Shown one piece after another: positions 1 through 7,530 of a stretch of 64,000 bases of DNA (position 1 is its first letter; each line of letters opens with the position of its first letter). A program made the position numbers and the translations under genes. Source of the DNA: Dietzia sp. JS16-p6b (GTDB lineage: Bacteria > Actinomycetota > Actinomycetes > Mycobacteriales > Mycobacteriaceae); assembly GCF_003052165.1 (NCBI RefSeq), contig NZ_CP024869.1, positions 3,320,001-3,384,000 of the forward strand. The letters are read 5' to 3'. The notes below the pieces were generated by a model. It was not told the origin of the DNA, did not search any database, and saw only the letters and a program-made list of their open reading frames with translations.

Positions 1-539
1 ACGGGCGGGACGCGTTGCTGGCCGTCGGGATGAACGGCGAGCCGCTCCCTCTCGAGCACGGGTATCCCGTCCGGCAGGTCGTCCCCGGCCTGTACGGCTA
101 CGTCTCCGCCACCAAATGGGTGGTGGACTGGGAGGTCACCCGGTTCGACCGGGCGAGCGCCTACTGGACCGACCGGGGGTGGGGCGAGAGGGGGCCGATC
201 CTCACCGCGAGCCGTATCGACCGGCCCGCCCCGCTGGCCCAGCTGGATCCCGGCCCCGTCGTGGTCGCCGGGACGGCGTGGGCCCAACACCGCGGCATCG
301 ACCGAGTGGAGGTGCGGGTCGACGACGGGCCGTGGAACGAGGCAGCGCTCGCGGAGGAGTACTCGATCGATACCTGGCGCATGTGGTCGTGGACGTGGGA
401 CGCCGAACCCGGCCTGCACACGCTGTCCGTCCGGGCGACCGATTCGACCGGTGAGGTCCAGACCGAGACGCGGCAGCCTCCGATACCCACCGGGGCCACG
501 GGCTGGCACAACCGCACGTTCCGGGTGTCGGGGACATGA
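1..539 (+). CDS. sulfite oxidase-like molybdopterin enzyme, C-terminal part (truncated by window edge)
   Basis: The frame is open from the first base, so only the C-terminal part of the gene is present. It begins inside the conserved run LLAVGMNGEPLPLEHGYPVR, followed by the KWV segment that closes the molybdopterin domain of sulfite oxidase-type enzymes. The remaining roughly 110 residues match the immunoglobulin-like Mo-co dimerisation domain (RVEVRVDDGPW, then WTWDAEPGLHTLSVRATDSTG). The family transfers electrons from oxyanion-like substrates; the exact substrate is unknown here. In actinobacteria such proteins are often membrane-anchored at the N-terminus, which is not visible. The stop lies about 75 bases before the sigma factor start, and the genes run in the same direction. 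Identity as family member is firm; specific function is not. Confidence 0.85.
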   Translation, partial: GRDALLAVGMNGEPLPLEHGYPVRQVVPGLYGYVSATKWVVDWEVTRFDRASAYWTDRGWGERGPILTASRIDRPAPLAQLDPGPVVVAGTAWAQHRGIDRVEVRVDDGPWNEAALAEEYSIDTWRMWSWTWDAEPGLHTLSVRATDSTGEVQTETRQPPIPTGATGWHNRTFRVSGT

Positions 540-599
540 CCGTCCTCGACACGCGCCGCCCCACCGCGCGCCCGTTCCCTGAGTTCCCCACCCCTCGGA

Positions 600-616
600 T
601 TAGACTGTCCTCCGTG
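600..616 (+). promoter_or_regulatory. -10 box and leaderless start of the sigK-like gene
   Basis: TAGACT at 600-605 lies 8 bases before GTG at 614. This is the spacing expected if transcription starts at the GTG itself. Confidence 0.5.
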
Positions 617-1195
617 TCCGACCCCACCGCCCTGTCGCTGGCCGATCCGGGGCGCCTGTTGGAACTCTCCGCGGCCGGCGACCTCGAGGCCTTCGCCCGC
701 TTCTATGACCTCATGGCGCCCCGGGTCCACGGTCTCGCCCTGCGGGTCCTCCGCGACCCCGGGTACGCCGAGGAGACGGTGCAGGAGGTGTTCCTGCAGG
801 TCTGGAAGCAGGCCTCGGGGTACAGTCCGAAGCTCGGGTCGGTCCATTCCTGGGTGCTGACCATCGCACACCGGCGCGCGGTGGACCGGGTGCGGTCGGA
901 GAGCTCCGCGGCGCGGCGCGACGAGGCGGACGCCGCCGCGGGGATCACCCACTCCGGGGACGTCGCCGACCAGGTGACCGAGGAGATCACCCGGGAGGAA
1001 GATGCCGCCGACGTCCGTCGTTGTCTGGGGGAGCTCACCGAGAACCAGCGCGAGTCGATCGAGATGGCGTACTTCACGGGACTGACCTACCGAGAGGTCG
1101 CCGACCAGCTGGGGGCCGCACTGCCCACGATCAAATCACGAATCCGGGACGGCCTGCGCCGTCTCAAGAGCTGCCTGGGGGGTGAGCTGTCATGA
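614..1195 (+). CDS. sigK: ECF RNA polymerase sigma factor, SigK type
   Basis: Directs RNA polymerase to a small regulon. Region 2 (about residues 15-85) has the pattern FYDLMAPRVHGLALRVLRD and VQEVFLQVWK. Region 4 (about 135-190) carries the helix-turn-helix LTYREVADQLGAALPTIKSR. By eye it is close to mycobacterial SigK. The gene directly after it encodes an RskA-type anti-sigma factor, overlapping by four bases (ATGA), which supports the assignment and implies translational coupling. I chose GTG 614 because it sits 8 bases after a -10 box and because the 26 extra residues from an ATG at 536 look unlike a sigma factor. That ATG overlaps the stop of the preceding gene, so it remains an alternative start. 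Confidence 0.88.
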   Translation: MSDPTALSLADPGRLLELSAAGDLEAFARFYDLMAPRVHGLALRVLRDPGYAEETVQEVFLQVWKQASGYSPKLGSVHSWVLTIAHRRAVDRVRSESSAARRDEADAAAGITHSGDVADQVTEEITREEDAADVRRCLGELTENQRESIEMAYFTGLTYREVADQLGAALPTIKSRIRDGLRRLKSCLGGELS

Positions 1196-2052
1196 CCGTC
1201 CGACACCACGATCATCCGGAGTCCCCGGGCACGGTTCATCCCGAGGATCTCGACCTCTACGCCCTGGATGCGTTGGACGATCAGGAGACGGAGGCCGTCG
1301 AGCAGACCCTCGTCAACGCCGCACCGGATCAGCGCAGGTCGATGCTCGCCCACATCCGGTCCACCCGGGAGGTCGCAGCCGATCTGGTGGCCGATGCCGA
1401 CCTCGACGTCCCGCCGCCGCCGGGGCTCCGGGCCAGGATTCTCGATCTGGTCGCGGCGGAGTCCGCGCCCGTAACCGACGCGGGGACACCGGAACCCGAC
1501 GGCACCCGGGACACCGGCGGTGCGGCCGTGGTCGATCTGAGCCATGTGCGTGAGCGCCGGCGCCCCGGCGTGTGGACCGTCGTCGCCTCCGCCGCGGCGG
1601 CCGTGGTCCTCGTGGCCGCGGGCGTCACCGTCGGGCGCCTGACGGGCGGGGCGGCGCCGGAGAACGACCTGCCGGTCGCCGCTCCGCCCGCCGCCACGAT
1701 GCCGGACGAGGTCGCGTCCCTGCTCACCGCACCCGACCTCGAGATCTCCCGCGGTCAGGTGGGCGGCACCGGTAGCGCCACGGTGTTGGCGTCCAGGTCG
1801 GCTGACATGGCGGTCATCTCCATGACCGGGATCCCGGAGCCGGCCGAGGGCCGCGCCTATCAGCTCTGGCTGATGGGCCCGGATCACGACCCGATCCCGG
1901 CGGGGACGATGGAATCCGGCGAGGTGGGCCCGTCACCCTCCGCCGAACTGAGCGGTATCCGCGGCTCCGCCCAGATCGGGATCACCGAGGAGCCGGCGGG
2001 CGGATCCCCGGCGCCGACCGGCGACGTCCTGCTGGCTCTCGACCTGGCCTGA
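1192..2052 (+). CDS. rskA: anti-sigma-K factor, RskA family
   Basis: A single-pass membrane anti-sigma factor expected to hold the adjacent sigma factor inactive until proteolysis. The cytoplasmic N-terminal domain (about residues 15-90, DLYALDALDDQETEAVEQ) is the sigma-binding part. A proline- and acid-rich linker follows, then one transmembrane helix at about 127-148. The extracytoplasmic RskA domain occupies about 185-286, with the YQLWLMGPDHDPIPAGTM run typical of the family. Length, 286 residues, is a little above the mycobacterial protein. It overlaps the sigma gene by four bases. It is convergent with the tmsB-like gene, with only six bases between the two stops. Confidence 0.88.
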   Translation: MTVRHHDHPESPGTVHPEDLDLYALDALDDQETEAVEQTLVNAAPDQRRSMLAHIRSTREVAADLVADADLDVPPPPGLRARILDLVAAESAPVTDAGTPEPDGTRDTGGAAVVDLSHVRERRRPGVWTVVASAAAAVVLVAAGVTVGRLTGGAAPENDLPVAAPPAATMPDEVASLLTAPDLEISRGQVGGTGSATVLASRSADMAVISMTGIPEPAEGRAYQLWLMGPDHDPIPAGTMESGEVGPSPSAELSGIRGSAQIGITEEPAGGSPAPTGDVLLALDLA

Positions 2053-2058
2053 TCCGGT

Positions 2059-3348
2059 TCACGCCTGCCACCATTGCCGCAGGGGAACGTCCCAGGTCAT
2101 GGAGTCACCGAGTCGGACGGCCAGGATCTGGTGGAGCTGGATCTTGTTGTGTTCGAAGCCGTACTGGCAGGCGCCCATGTAGAGACCCCACAGTTTGGCC
2201 ATGGGTTCACCGACCTCCTCGACCGCCTCGTCCCAGTGTTCGACCAGGTTCGCGCACCAGTCGCGCAGGGTGAACGCGTAGTGCTGCCGGAGGTTCTCCT
2301 CGTGCACCACCTCGAACCCCGCGTTCTCCGCCTCGAGGTGGACGGTCCCGGCACCGGCCAGTTCGCCGTCCGGGAAGATGTACCGGTCGATGAACGCGCC
2401 CGCCTTGACGGACCGCGAGTTGTCCGGACGGGTGATGCAATGGTTCAGCAGACGCCCTCCCGGCTTCAGGTACCCGTGGAGTCGGGTGAAGTATCCGTGG
2501 TAGTTCCTGCGCCCGATGTGCTCTGTGATGCCGATGGAACTCACGGCGTCGAAGTCGCGCTCGGGCACGTCGCGGTAGTCCATCAGCCGGACCTCGGCCA
2601 GATCCTCCAGCCCCTGGGCTCGGATCGCGGCCTGGCCCCACTCGACCTGCTCCCGCGAGAGCGTCACGCCGATCGCGCGGACCCCCCGGGAGGCCGCGTA
2701 GCGCACCATCCCGCCCCACCCGCACCCCACGTCCAGCAGCCTGTCGCCGGCTTTGAGACCGAGCTTGTCGAAAACGAGGCGGTACTTGTTCTCCTGCGCC
2801 TTCTCCAGGGACATCTGTGCGTCGGTGTAACACGCGCAGGTATAGGTCATGGTGGGCCCGAGGATCCACTCGTAGAACCGGTTGGACACGTCGTAGTGGT
2901 AGCTCACGACCTCCGAGTCCCGCTTCTTGGAGTGTCTCCGCATGCCGTGCGCGACCCGGCGCCACGCCGCCGGCACCTCCTGCTCGGGAATCGGCAGCAT
3001 CGTGAGGTTCTCGCGTCCGATCGACCGGGCGATCCGGGCCATCGTCCGCACGTCCGGCCTCCGGGTCATGGCCTTGCGGAAGACCTCGAGCGCGCCGAAC
3101 GCGTCGTGCGGCGCACCGGGATGTACCCCGTCGACCTCGAGCTCACCCATGAGGTAGGCGCGGGCCAACCCGAGATCCCCCGGCGCGGTCACGAAGTACT
3201 GCAGCGCCTTCGGACTCTTCAGGCGTAGTACCAGCTCACTGTCGGGCGGGCCGAACACCGAGCCGTCGTAGGCCTCGATACGCAGGGGTGGCTCGCCCGT
3301 CGCGAATGCGTCGACGATCTCACCGATCGTCATCCTGTCCGTCGTCAC
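2059..3348 (-). CDS. tmsB: SAM-dependent fatty-acyl methyltransferase (TmsB/UfaA1-like, CFA synthase family)
   Basis: A member of the cyclopropane-fatty-acid synthase family, 429 residues. The SAM-binding motif LLDVGCGWGG lies at about 204-213. The family signature SYHYDVSNRFYEWILGPTMT is at about 149-168. In mycobacteria the UfaA1/TmsB protein adds a methylene group at carbon 10 of oleoyl chains in phospholipids. A flavoprotein partner (TmsA) reduces this to 10-methylstearate, tuberculostearic acid. The upstream gene here is exactly such a flavoprotein and overlaps by four bases, so the two are one operon. A plain cyclopropane synthase cannot be excluded from sequence alone, but the TmsA-like partner argues for the methyl product. 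Confidence 0.85.
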   Translation of the reverse strand: MTTDRMTIGEIVDAFATGEPPLRIEAYDGSVFGPPDSELVLRLKSPKALQYFVTAPGDLGLARAYLMGELEVDGVHPGAPHDAFGALEVFRKAMTRRPDVRTMARIARSIGRENLTMLPIPEQEVPAAWRRVAHGMRRHSKKRDSEVVSYHYDVSNRFYEWILGPTMTYTCACYTDAQMSLEKAQENKYRLVFDKLGLKAGDRLLDVGCGWGGMVRYAASRGVRAIGVTLSREQVEWGQAAIRAQGLEDLAEVRLMDYRDVPERDFDAVSSIGITEHIGRRNYHGYFTRLHGYLKPGGRLLNHCITRPDNSRSVKAGAFIDRYIFPDGELAGAGTVHLEAENAGFEVVHEENLRQHYAFTLRDWCANLVEHWDEAVEEVGEPMAKLWGLYMGACQYGFEHNKIQLHQILAVRLGDSMTWDVPLRQWWQA

Positions 3349-4817
3349 CGTGCACCCACCGCCTTGTCGTAGAGGGTCGAGAACCGACCGTTCGGGTCGA
3401 ACTCCGCCTTCAGCCGGGCGGCGTGCTCACCGCCGTACAGCTGGTCGAACTCCTCCCGGGAGTAGAAGACCTCAGAGTAGAGCGACTTGTGTCCACCGAG
3501 GCGGGAGACCTCCTCCTCGATGCGCCGGTTCCACGCCCCCTCCACCGACCCCGGCTCTACCGGCGCCGAGGACCAGAAGCCGATGTTGACATAGGTTGTG
3601 TCGGGCGACAACGGGTACAGAGGCCACGGCCGGTCGGAGCCCGGCCCCCCGTCCGGTGTCGGTGCCGGGGTGCGCTCCCGCAGCCGCAACGGACACACCC
3701 ACAGTGGTTCGATGGGCACCTCATTCAGGAACCACCCGAGGAACTCGGCCGTGCGGTCGATGGTCACCTCGATGTCCTGCACCACACGCTCGCGCGGGCC
3801 CTCGCCCTTGAGCGCCCCGATCCGGTTGCCCAGGTCGTACCTGTGGTCCAGCCCGATGATCTTCCAGTACGCGGACGACCGGAGGAGGTGCTGCGGCCAC
3901 AGGGCGCGGATCCGGGGATTCTGCACGCCGAACGCCCGCGAACACCAGAACCAGTCGGTGTCCCACCGCCACAGGTAGTCGCGGATGGTCAACCGGTCGC
4001 GGGCCATCGATCCGGGCGGTCCGCCGTGCCGGATCGACCGGTAGTAGATCGCCTGCTTGTCCCGCACTCCCGTGTAGTCCGAGACGGGACCGGGCTCGTC
4101 GGTCCGCCGCCCCAGGGTCAGGTAGGACTCGTCGGCGGAGAAGACGACCCCGTCCAGGAAATCGACGTCCTCGTCGTCGTACGACCCGGACTCGCTGATC
4201 CGCCCGAGCCCGTCGGCCAGCGCGGCGAGGGAGCCGAAACGGAGATGTCGCAGCTCGACGTAGCGGGCCACGGGTTCGAGCGCGATGCGCAGCCGCACGG
4301 CGTACCCGAGCGAGCCGTACGAGTTGGGGAACCCGCGGAAGAGCGCCTGCTCGCGCACCGTCCCGTCGGGGCGGGCGGTGACGATCTCGCCCGTCCCGGT
4401 GAGGACGTCCATCTCCAGCACCGACTCGTGGGGCAACCCCAACCTGAAGGAACTGGACTCGATGCCCAGCCCGGTCACGGCGCCACCGAGGGTGATGGTC
4501 TTGAGCTGCGGCACCACGTACGGCATCAACCCGTACGGCAGGGTGGCGTCCACCAGATCCTCATAGGTGCACATGCCCTGCACGTCGGCGGTGCGGGCGT
4601 CCGGGTCCACGGAGACCACGCGCGTCAGCCCGGTGGTGTCGAGACCGGGCGACGACGACGAGGCGCGCGGCCTGAACAGGTTGGACGTCGTCTTGGCCAG
4701 CCGGACGGGCTCCCCCCGGGGGACCGCCTCGAAGCTGGCGAGGAGTCGGCGGACACCCTCGTCATGGTGCCGGGACCCGACGACCAGCGATCCGGACAGA
4801 TGACCGTGAGTGCCCAT
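3345..4817 (-). CDS. tmsA: FAD-binding oxidoreductase, TmsA-like (10-methylene fatty acid reductase)
   Basis: A PCMH-type FAD protein of 490 residues. The flavin-binding part shows VVSVDPDARTADVQGMCTYE and TLGGAVTGLGIESSSF in the first 150 residues, as in DprE1-like and tuberculostearate flavoproteins. It is predicted to reduce the 10-methylene acyl intermediate made by the downstream methyltransferase. Start choice: an in-frame ATG exists at 4829, but ATG 4817 lies 7 bases after TATGGT, the leaderless layout seen elsewhere in the window, and begins MGTHGHLSGS. In M. tuberculosis the same two families lie in the sigK neighbourhood (Rv0449c, Rv0447c). Here the third partner (DUF1365, Rv0448c) is absent. 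Confidence 0.82.
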   Translation of the reverse strand: MGTHGHLSGSLVVGSRHHDEGVRRLLASFEAVPRGEPVRLAKTTSNLFRPRASSSSPGLDTTGLTRVVSVDPDARTADVQGMCTYEDLVDATLPYGLMPYVVPQLKTITLGGAVTGLGIESSSFRLGLPHESVLEMDVLTGTGEIVTARPDGTVREQALFRGFPNSYGSLGYAVRLRIALEPVARYVELRHLRFGSLAALADGLGRISESGSYDDEDVDFLDGVVFSADESYLTLGRRTDEPGPVSDYTGVRDKQAIYYRSIRHGGPPGSMARDRLTIRDYLWRWDTDWFWCSRAFGVQNPRIRALWPQHLLRSSAYWKIIGLDHRYDLGNRIGALKGEGPRERVVQDIEVTIDRTAEFLGWFLNEVPIEPLWVCPLRLRERTPAPTPDGGPGSDRPWPLYPLSPDTTYVNIGFWSSAPVEPGSVEGAWNRRIEEEVSRLGGHKSLYSEVFYSREEFDQLYGGEHAARLKAEFDPNGRFSTLYDKAVGAR

Positions 4818-4830
4818 GCGCCCCACCATA
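4817..4830 (-). promoter_or_regulatory. -10 box for tmsA-tmsB
   Basis: TATGGT on the minus strand at 4830-4825 lies seven bases before ATG 4817. Confidence 0.45.
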
Positions 4831-5012
4831 GTGGCGGTCCGCGACGACCGGACTTGATCCGGCAGCGGTCCACCCCGGTGTCCCGGCCAGTGTGCTCCCC
4901 ACCCGCCTCACGGGGCCGGGCGCCACTGACGGGCGGGTCTCGATCTCGTCTCGATTGTGACACCGGTCGCATCGTCTCCGCCGAACCCTCTCGAGCTGGC
5001 AGACCGCGTACG

Positions 5013-5027
5013 TACTCTTCCCGCATG
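5013..5027 (+). promoter_or_regulatory. -10 box and leaderless start of a mini-ORF
   Basis: TACTCT at 5013-5018 lies six bases before the ATG at 5025 of a 26-codon ORF that runs into the lipoprotein gene. Confidence 0.45.
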
Positions 5028-5105
5028 GAGGACCCCCGCGCCCGGGCACGCAGTCGGCCCCACTCGGCGCATCCCACATCCCACATCGAGGAGGGCCCGT
5101 CATGA
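5025..5105 (+). CDS. leader mini-ORF, 26 residues, coupled to the DUF732 lipoprotein gene
   Basis: An ATG six bases after a good -10 box opens a 26-codon frame beginning MEDPRARARSR and ending HIEEGPS. Its stop overlaps the start of the lipoprotein gene as ATGA. The last codons, for Ile-Glu-Glu-Gly, contain the GAGGAGGG that would serve as ribosome binding site for the lipoprotein. The peptide is rich in Arg, Pro, Ser and His and has no recognisable domain. It may act only as a translated leader that delivers ribosomes to the next gene. It is also possible that this is chance and the lipoprotein mRNA simply has a short untranslated leader. Confidence 0.4.
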   Translation: MEDPRARARSRPHSAHPTSHIEEGPS

Positions 5106-5632
5106 GCGCACGTGCACACCGAGCCGAGCGGTCCGCCCGGGGCGCCCGCGACATCCGTCCCGTCCGACGACGCGGGATCGTCGCCGCGTCGGGGTTCGCG
5201 GTGCTCGTCCTGGCGCTCGGGGGGTGCGGGGAGGAGGGGACCGCGGAGGAGGCGGTCGGCGAGGCGACCAGCGCGGTGGGGTCCGTGGCCGCCGAGGCCA
5301 CCTCCGCGGTCGGCGACGCCACCGACCGCGACGGGGCGACGACCGGCGAGCAGCCGGCCCCGGACGCGGGCGACGACGGGAGGTCCCCGGAGGAGCAGTT
5401 CCTCGGCGAGATCCGGACGGTCGGCGTGGTCGCCGACGACGAACCGGACTACCTCACCCGGGGGCGCGACGCCTGCGCGTCACTCGACGGCGACATGGGC
5501 TATGTCGACGTGGTCCGGCAGTACAACGACGCCCACCCCGACGCACCGGTGACCGAGGCGCCGGTGGTCGTGGCCGCCGCGGTCAGGGCGTTCTGCCCGC
5601 AGCACCTGCCGCAGGTCGGCCAGGGGGGTTAG
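5102..5632 (+). CDS. DUF732 lipoprotein
   Basis: 176 residues. The first 24 residues are very Arg-rich, then a hydrophobic segment ends in the lipobox LALGGC with the lipidated cysteine at about residue 42. A low-complexity Ala/Glu/Gly stretch follows in which EATSAVG occurs twice. The C-terminal 75 residues match DUF732, with FLGEIRTVGV, a cysteine in DACASLDGD and a second in AFCPQHLP. DUF732 proteins are common secreted or lipid-anchored proteins of mycobacteria and relatives with no known role. The ribosome site GAGGAGGG is strong, and the start overlaps a short upstream ORF. Confidence 0.82.
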   Translation: MSARAHRAERSARGARDIRPVRRRGIVAASGFAVLVLALGGCGEEGTAEEAVGEATSAVGSVAAEATSAVGDATDRDGATTGEQPAPDAGDDGRSPEEQFLGEIRTVGVVADDEPDYLTRGRDACASLDGDMGYVDVVRQYNDAHPDAPVTEAPVVVAAAVRAFCPQHLPQVGQGG

Positions 5633-5677
5633 GGGAGCTCAGCCGGATCGGGGCGCACCGGGTCGCACGGTGGGCTC

Positions 5678-6850
5678 TCACACCCCCTCCCGGTCCAGCG
5701 CCTCCGCGGTGAGCCGGCGGCCGAGTTCGATCATCTCCTCCGCCCGGTGGAAGTCGAACGCCGAGCACGCGTCGGACGGCACCTCCACGAGGACATCGGG
5801 ACGGTTGCCCGCCATCCGGTAGCCGGTGAGAATGCTCTGCATGGCCTCGATCGACTGGGAGACCACGTCGAAGATCCGGAGTGTGCCCGGGAGGGACTCC
5901 AGGCCGCGCTCGTCGCTCTGGGCCTCGGCCCGGACCTCGCGTTCTCCCTCTTCCACAGCCTCCTCGACCTCGGGGGACGGTGTCGCCGACGCACCAGGAG
6001 TCGACCTCTCGGAGGCACGTGGCCGGGGCTCGGCCCCCGGCCCCGTCGAATCCATCCCGGTCGCCTCCTCCCCGATCGGGTCCTGGCCCGTGGGGTCCTG
6101 ACCTGTCGAGTCCTGACCGAAGCGGGCCGCGACCAGCCTGACCAGGTCGGCGTCCCGCACGTCCGCCGCCGCCGTCCGGATGCGACCGGAGAGCCTGGCG
6201 GTGGTCGCCGTCACCGTGCCCCCCTTCTTGGAGATCTTCGGATCCGCCACGGCCGACGGTTCCTCGGGGTCCGAGCTCTCTTGGAAGGTGGAACCACGGA
6301 TCCCCTCCCGGCGACCGGTCAGTGAGACCGCCAGAACCAGATCGCTGTCCACCGAGGCGAGCGGCTCGAGCGGGACCGGGTTGGTCACGCCGCCGTCGAT
6401 CATCAGTCGCCCGCCCACGATCGCCGGCGTGACGATGCTCGGGATGGCGAACGACGCACGCACGGCGATGTCCACCGGGCCCCGGGTGAACCAGACCTCC
6501 CGCCTCGCCCGCAGGTCGGTGGCCACGGCGGTGTAGGGGATCGCGAGATCCTCGATCCGCACGTCGTCGAGCATCTCGCCGATCACGCCCATGATCTTGT
6601 TGGCGCGGATCGCCCCCCCGCCGGCGAAGGACACATCCAGCAGCCGCAGGACGTCCCGCTGTGCCAGACCTCTCACCCATTCCTCGAAACGGTCCAGCTC
6701 GCCGGCCGCGAGCAACGACCCCACCACCGCGCCCATCGAGGCCCCGGACACTCCGACCACCTCGTGTCCGCGCGACTGGAGCTCGCGGATGGCCCCGATG
6801 TGCGCATATCCGCGCGCCCCGCCGGAACCCAGTGCCAACGCGACCCTCAT
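5678..6850 (-). CDS. patatin-like phospholipase
   Basis: 390 residues. All patatin landmarks are present: the glycine-rich oxyanion loop LGSGGARGYAH (about residues 6-16), the nucleophile elbow GASMG and the dyad aspartate in LMIDGGVTNP. Such enzymes hydrolyse acyl esters of phospholipids. The first 190 residues form the catalytic domain. The remainder is charged and low-complexity, including threefold TGQDP-like pentapeptides, then a more conserved tail containing IFDVVSQSIEAMQS. I start at ATG 6850, which has a GGGAGGGG ribosome site; an ATG 24 bases upstream lacks one. It converges with the DUF732 gene. Confidence 0.88.
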   Translation of the reverse strand: MRVALALGSGGARGYAHIGAIRELQSRGHEVVGVSGASMGAVVGSLLAAGELDRFEEWVRGLAQRDVLRLLDVSFAGGGAIRANKIMGVIGEMLDDVRIEDLAIPYTAVATDLRARREVWFTRGPVDIAVRASFAIPSIVTPAIVGGRLMIDGGVTNPVPLEPLASVDSDLVLAVSLTGRREGIRGSTFQESSDPEEPSAVADPKISKKGGTVTATTARLSGRIRTAAADVRDADLVRLVAARFGQDSTGQDPTGQDPIGEEATGMDSTGPGAEPRPRASERSTPGASATPSPEVEEAVEEGEREVRAEAQSDERGLESLPGTLRIFDVVSQSIEAMQSILTGYRMAGNRPDVLVEVPSDACSAFDFHRAEEMIELGRRLTAEALDREGV

Positions 6851-6951
6851 GCGGTTCCCCTCCCTCGTCCTCACTCAAGTGTGCACCGAGGCCGCGCGCA
6901 TCATCACGGCACCTCGGCGTCCGTGTCGTAGGGGCGATCTATCGTCGCACT

Positions 6952-6975
6952 CGTATCGAGCACCTGTTCGATACG
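6952..6975. promoter_or_regulatory. 24-bp inverted repeat upstream of the DUF4262 gene
   Basis: CGTATCGA at 6952-6959 and TCGATACG at 6968-6975 form perfect 8-bp arms around 8 bases. They lie just after a possible -10 TATCGT (6940-6945) and 32 bases before the GTG at 7008. The position fits a repressor operator. Confidence 0.4.
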
Positions 6976-7007
6976 GACGATCGCACACCAGACAACCAGG
7001 AGTTCCC

Positions 7008-7478
7008 GTGTCCCACACCGTCATCCCGTTCCGCCCCGTGGCCTCCATCGACCCCGACATGGCCGTCGTCGCCGCCAACATCGACCGGTACGGCATCCAC
7101 GTGGTCCACGTGGGCCAGGGCTGCACCTGCGTGGACTGTCACTCCGCACCCCTCCCACCGGACCAGCGATTCGGATACACGGTCGGGCTCACCGGTCGCG
7201 GACACCCCGAGCTCCTTGTCCGCGGCCTGGGCGCCCGTGAGACGGCCGCGCTGCTCACCCGGTGGGGCGGGTCCGTCCTGGACGGCGGGGTCCTCGACGC
7301 CGGCCACCTCCTGTGTGAGGGCCCCGACGGGCCGACGTGGGAACTCACGCCGGTTCGGCGCCCCTCTAGGACGCTGCGGTGGGCGGGCCGCTACTACCGC
7401 ACCGCCGGCTCCGGCGGCCTCAGCGCCCTGGAACTTGTACCCGCCCGTCGGCGCTGCCCGTGCGAGGGGTGCTGCTGA
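7008..7478 (+). CDS. DUF4262 domain protein
   Basis: 156 residues. The core (GIHVVHVGQG, then FGYTVGLTGRGHPELLVRGL) matches DUF4262, an uncharacterised family found in many actinobacteria. Two cysteine clusters are striking: CTCVDC near residue 38 and CPCEGCC at the extreme C-terminus. They could bind a metal together, but this is only suggested by the spacing. The start is GTG 7008, preceded by AGGAG at six bases; the frame is open further upstream without good signals. It is divergent from the patatin gene, with a 157-base gap that holds a 24-bp inverted repeat. Confidence 0.75.
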   Translation: MSHTVIPFRPVASIDPDMAVVAANIDRYGIHVVHVGQGCTCVDCHSAPLPPDQRFGYTVGLTGRGHPELLVRGLGARETAALLTRWGGSVLDGGVLDAGHLLCEGPDGPTWELTPVRRPSRTLRWAGRYYRTAGSGGLSALELVPARRRCPCEGCC

Positions 7479-7515
7479 GGTCACTGCCGAGGCCTCCGGC
7501 ACGGCGGGGTCGTCG

Positions 7516-7530
7516 TAGGGTCTATCCATG
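7516..7530 (+). promoter_or_regulatory. -10 box of aroD
   Basis: TAGGGT at 7516-7521 lies six bases before ATG 7528, suggesting a leaderless transcript. Confidence 0.5.

Noticed and set aside
3288-5024. Open frame on the plus strand opposite tmsA
   Set aside because: Composition is typical of GC-rich antisense and the minus strand encodes a recognised FAD protein. Only the final 27 codons are considered as a mini-ORF.
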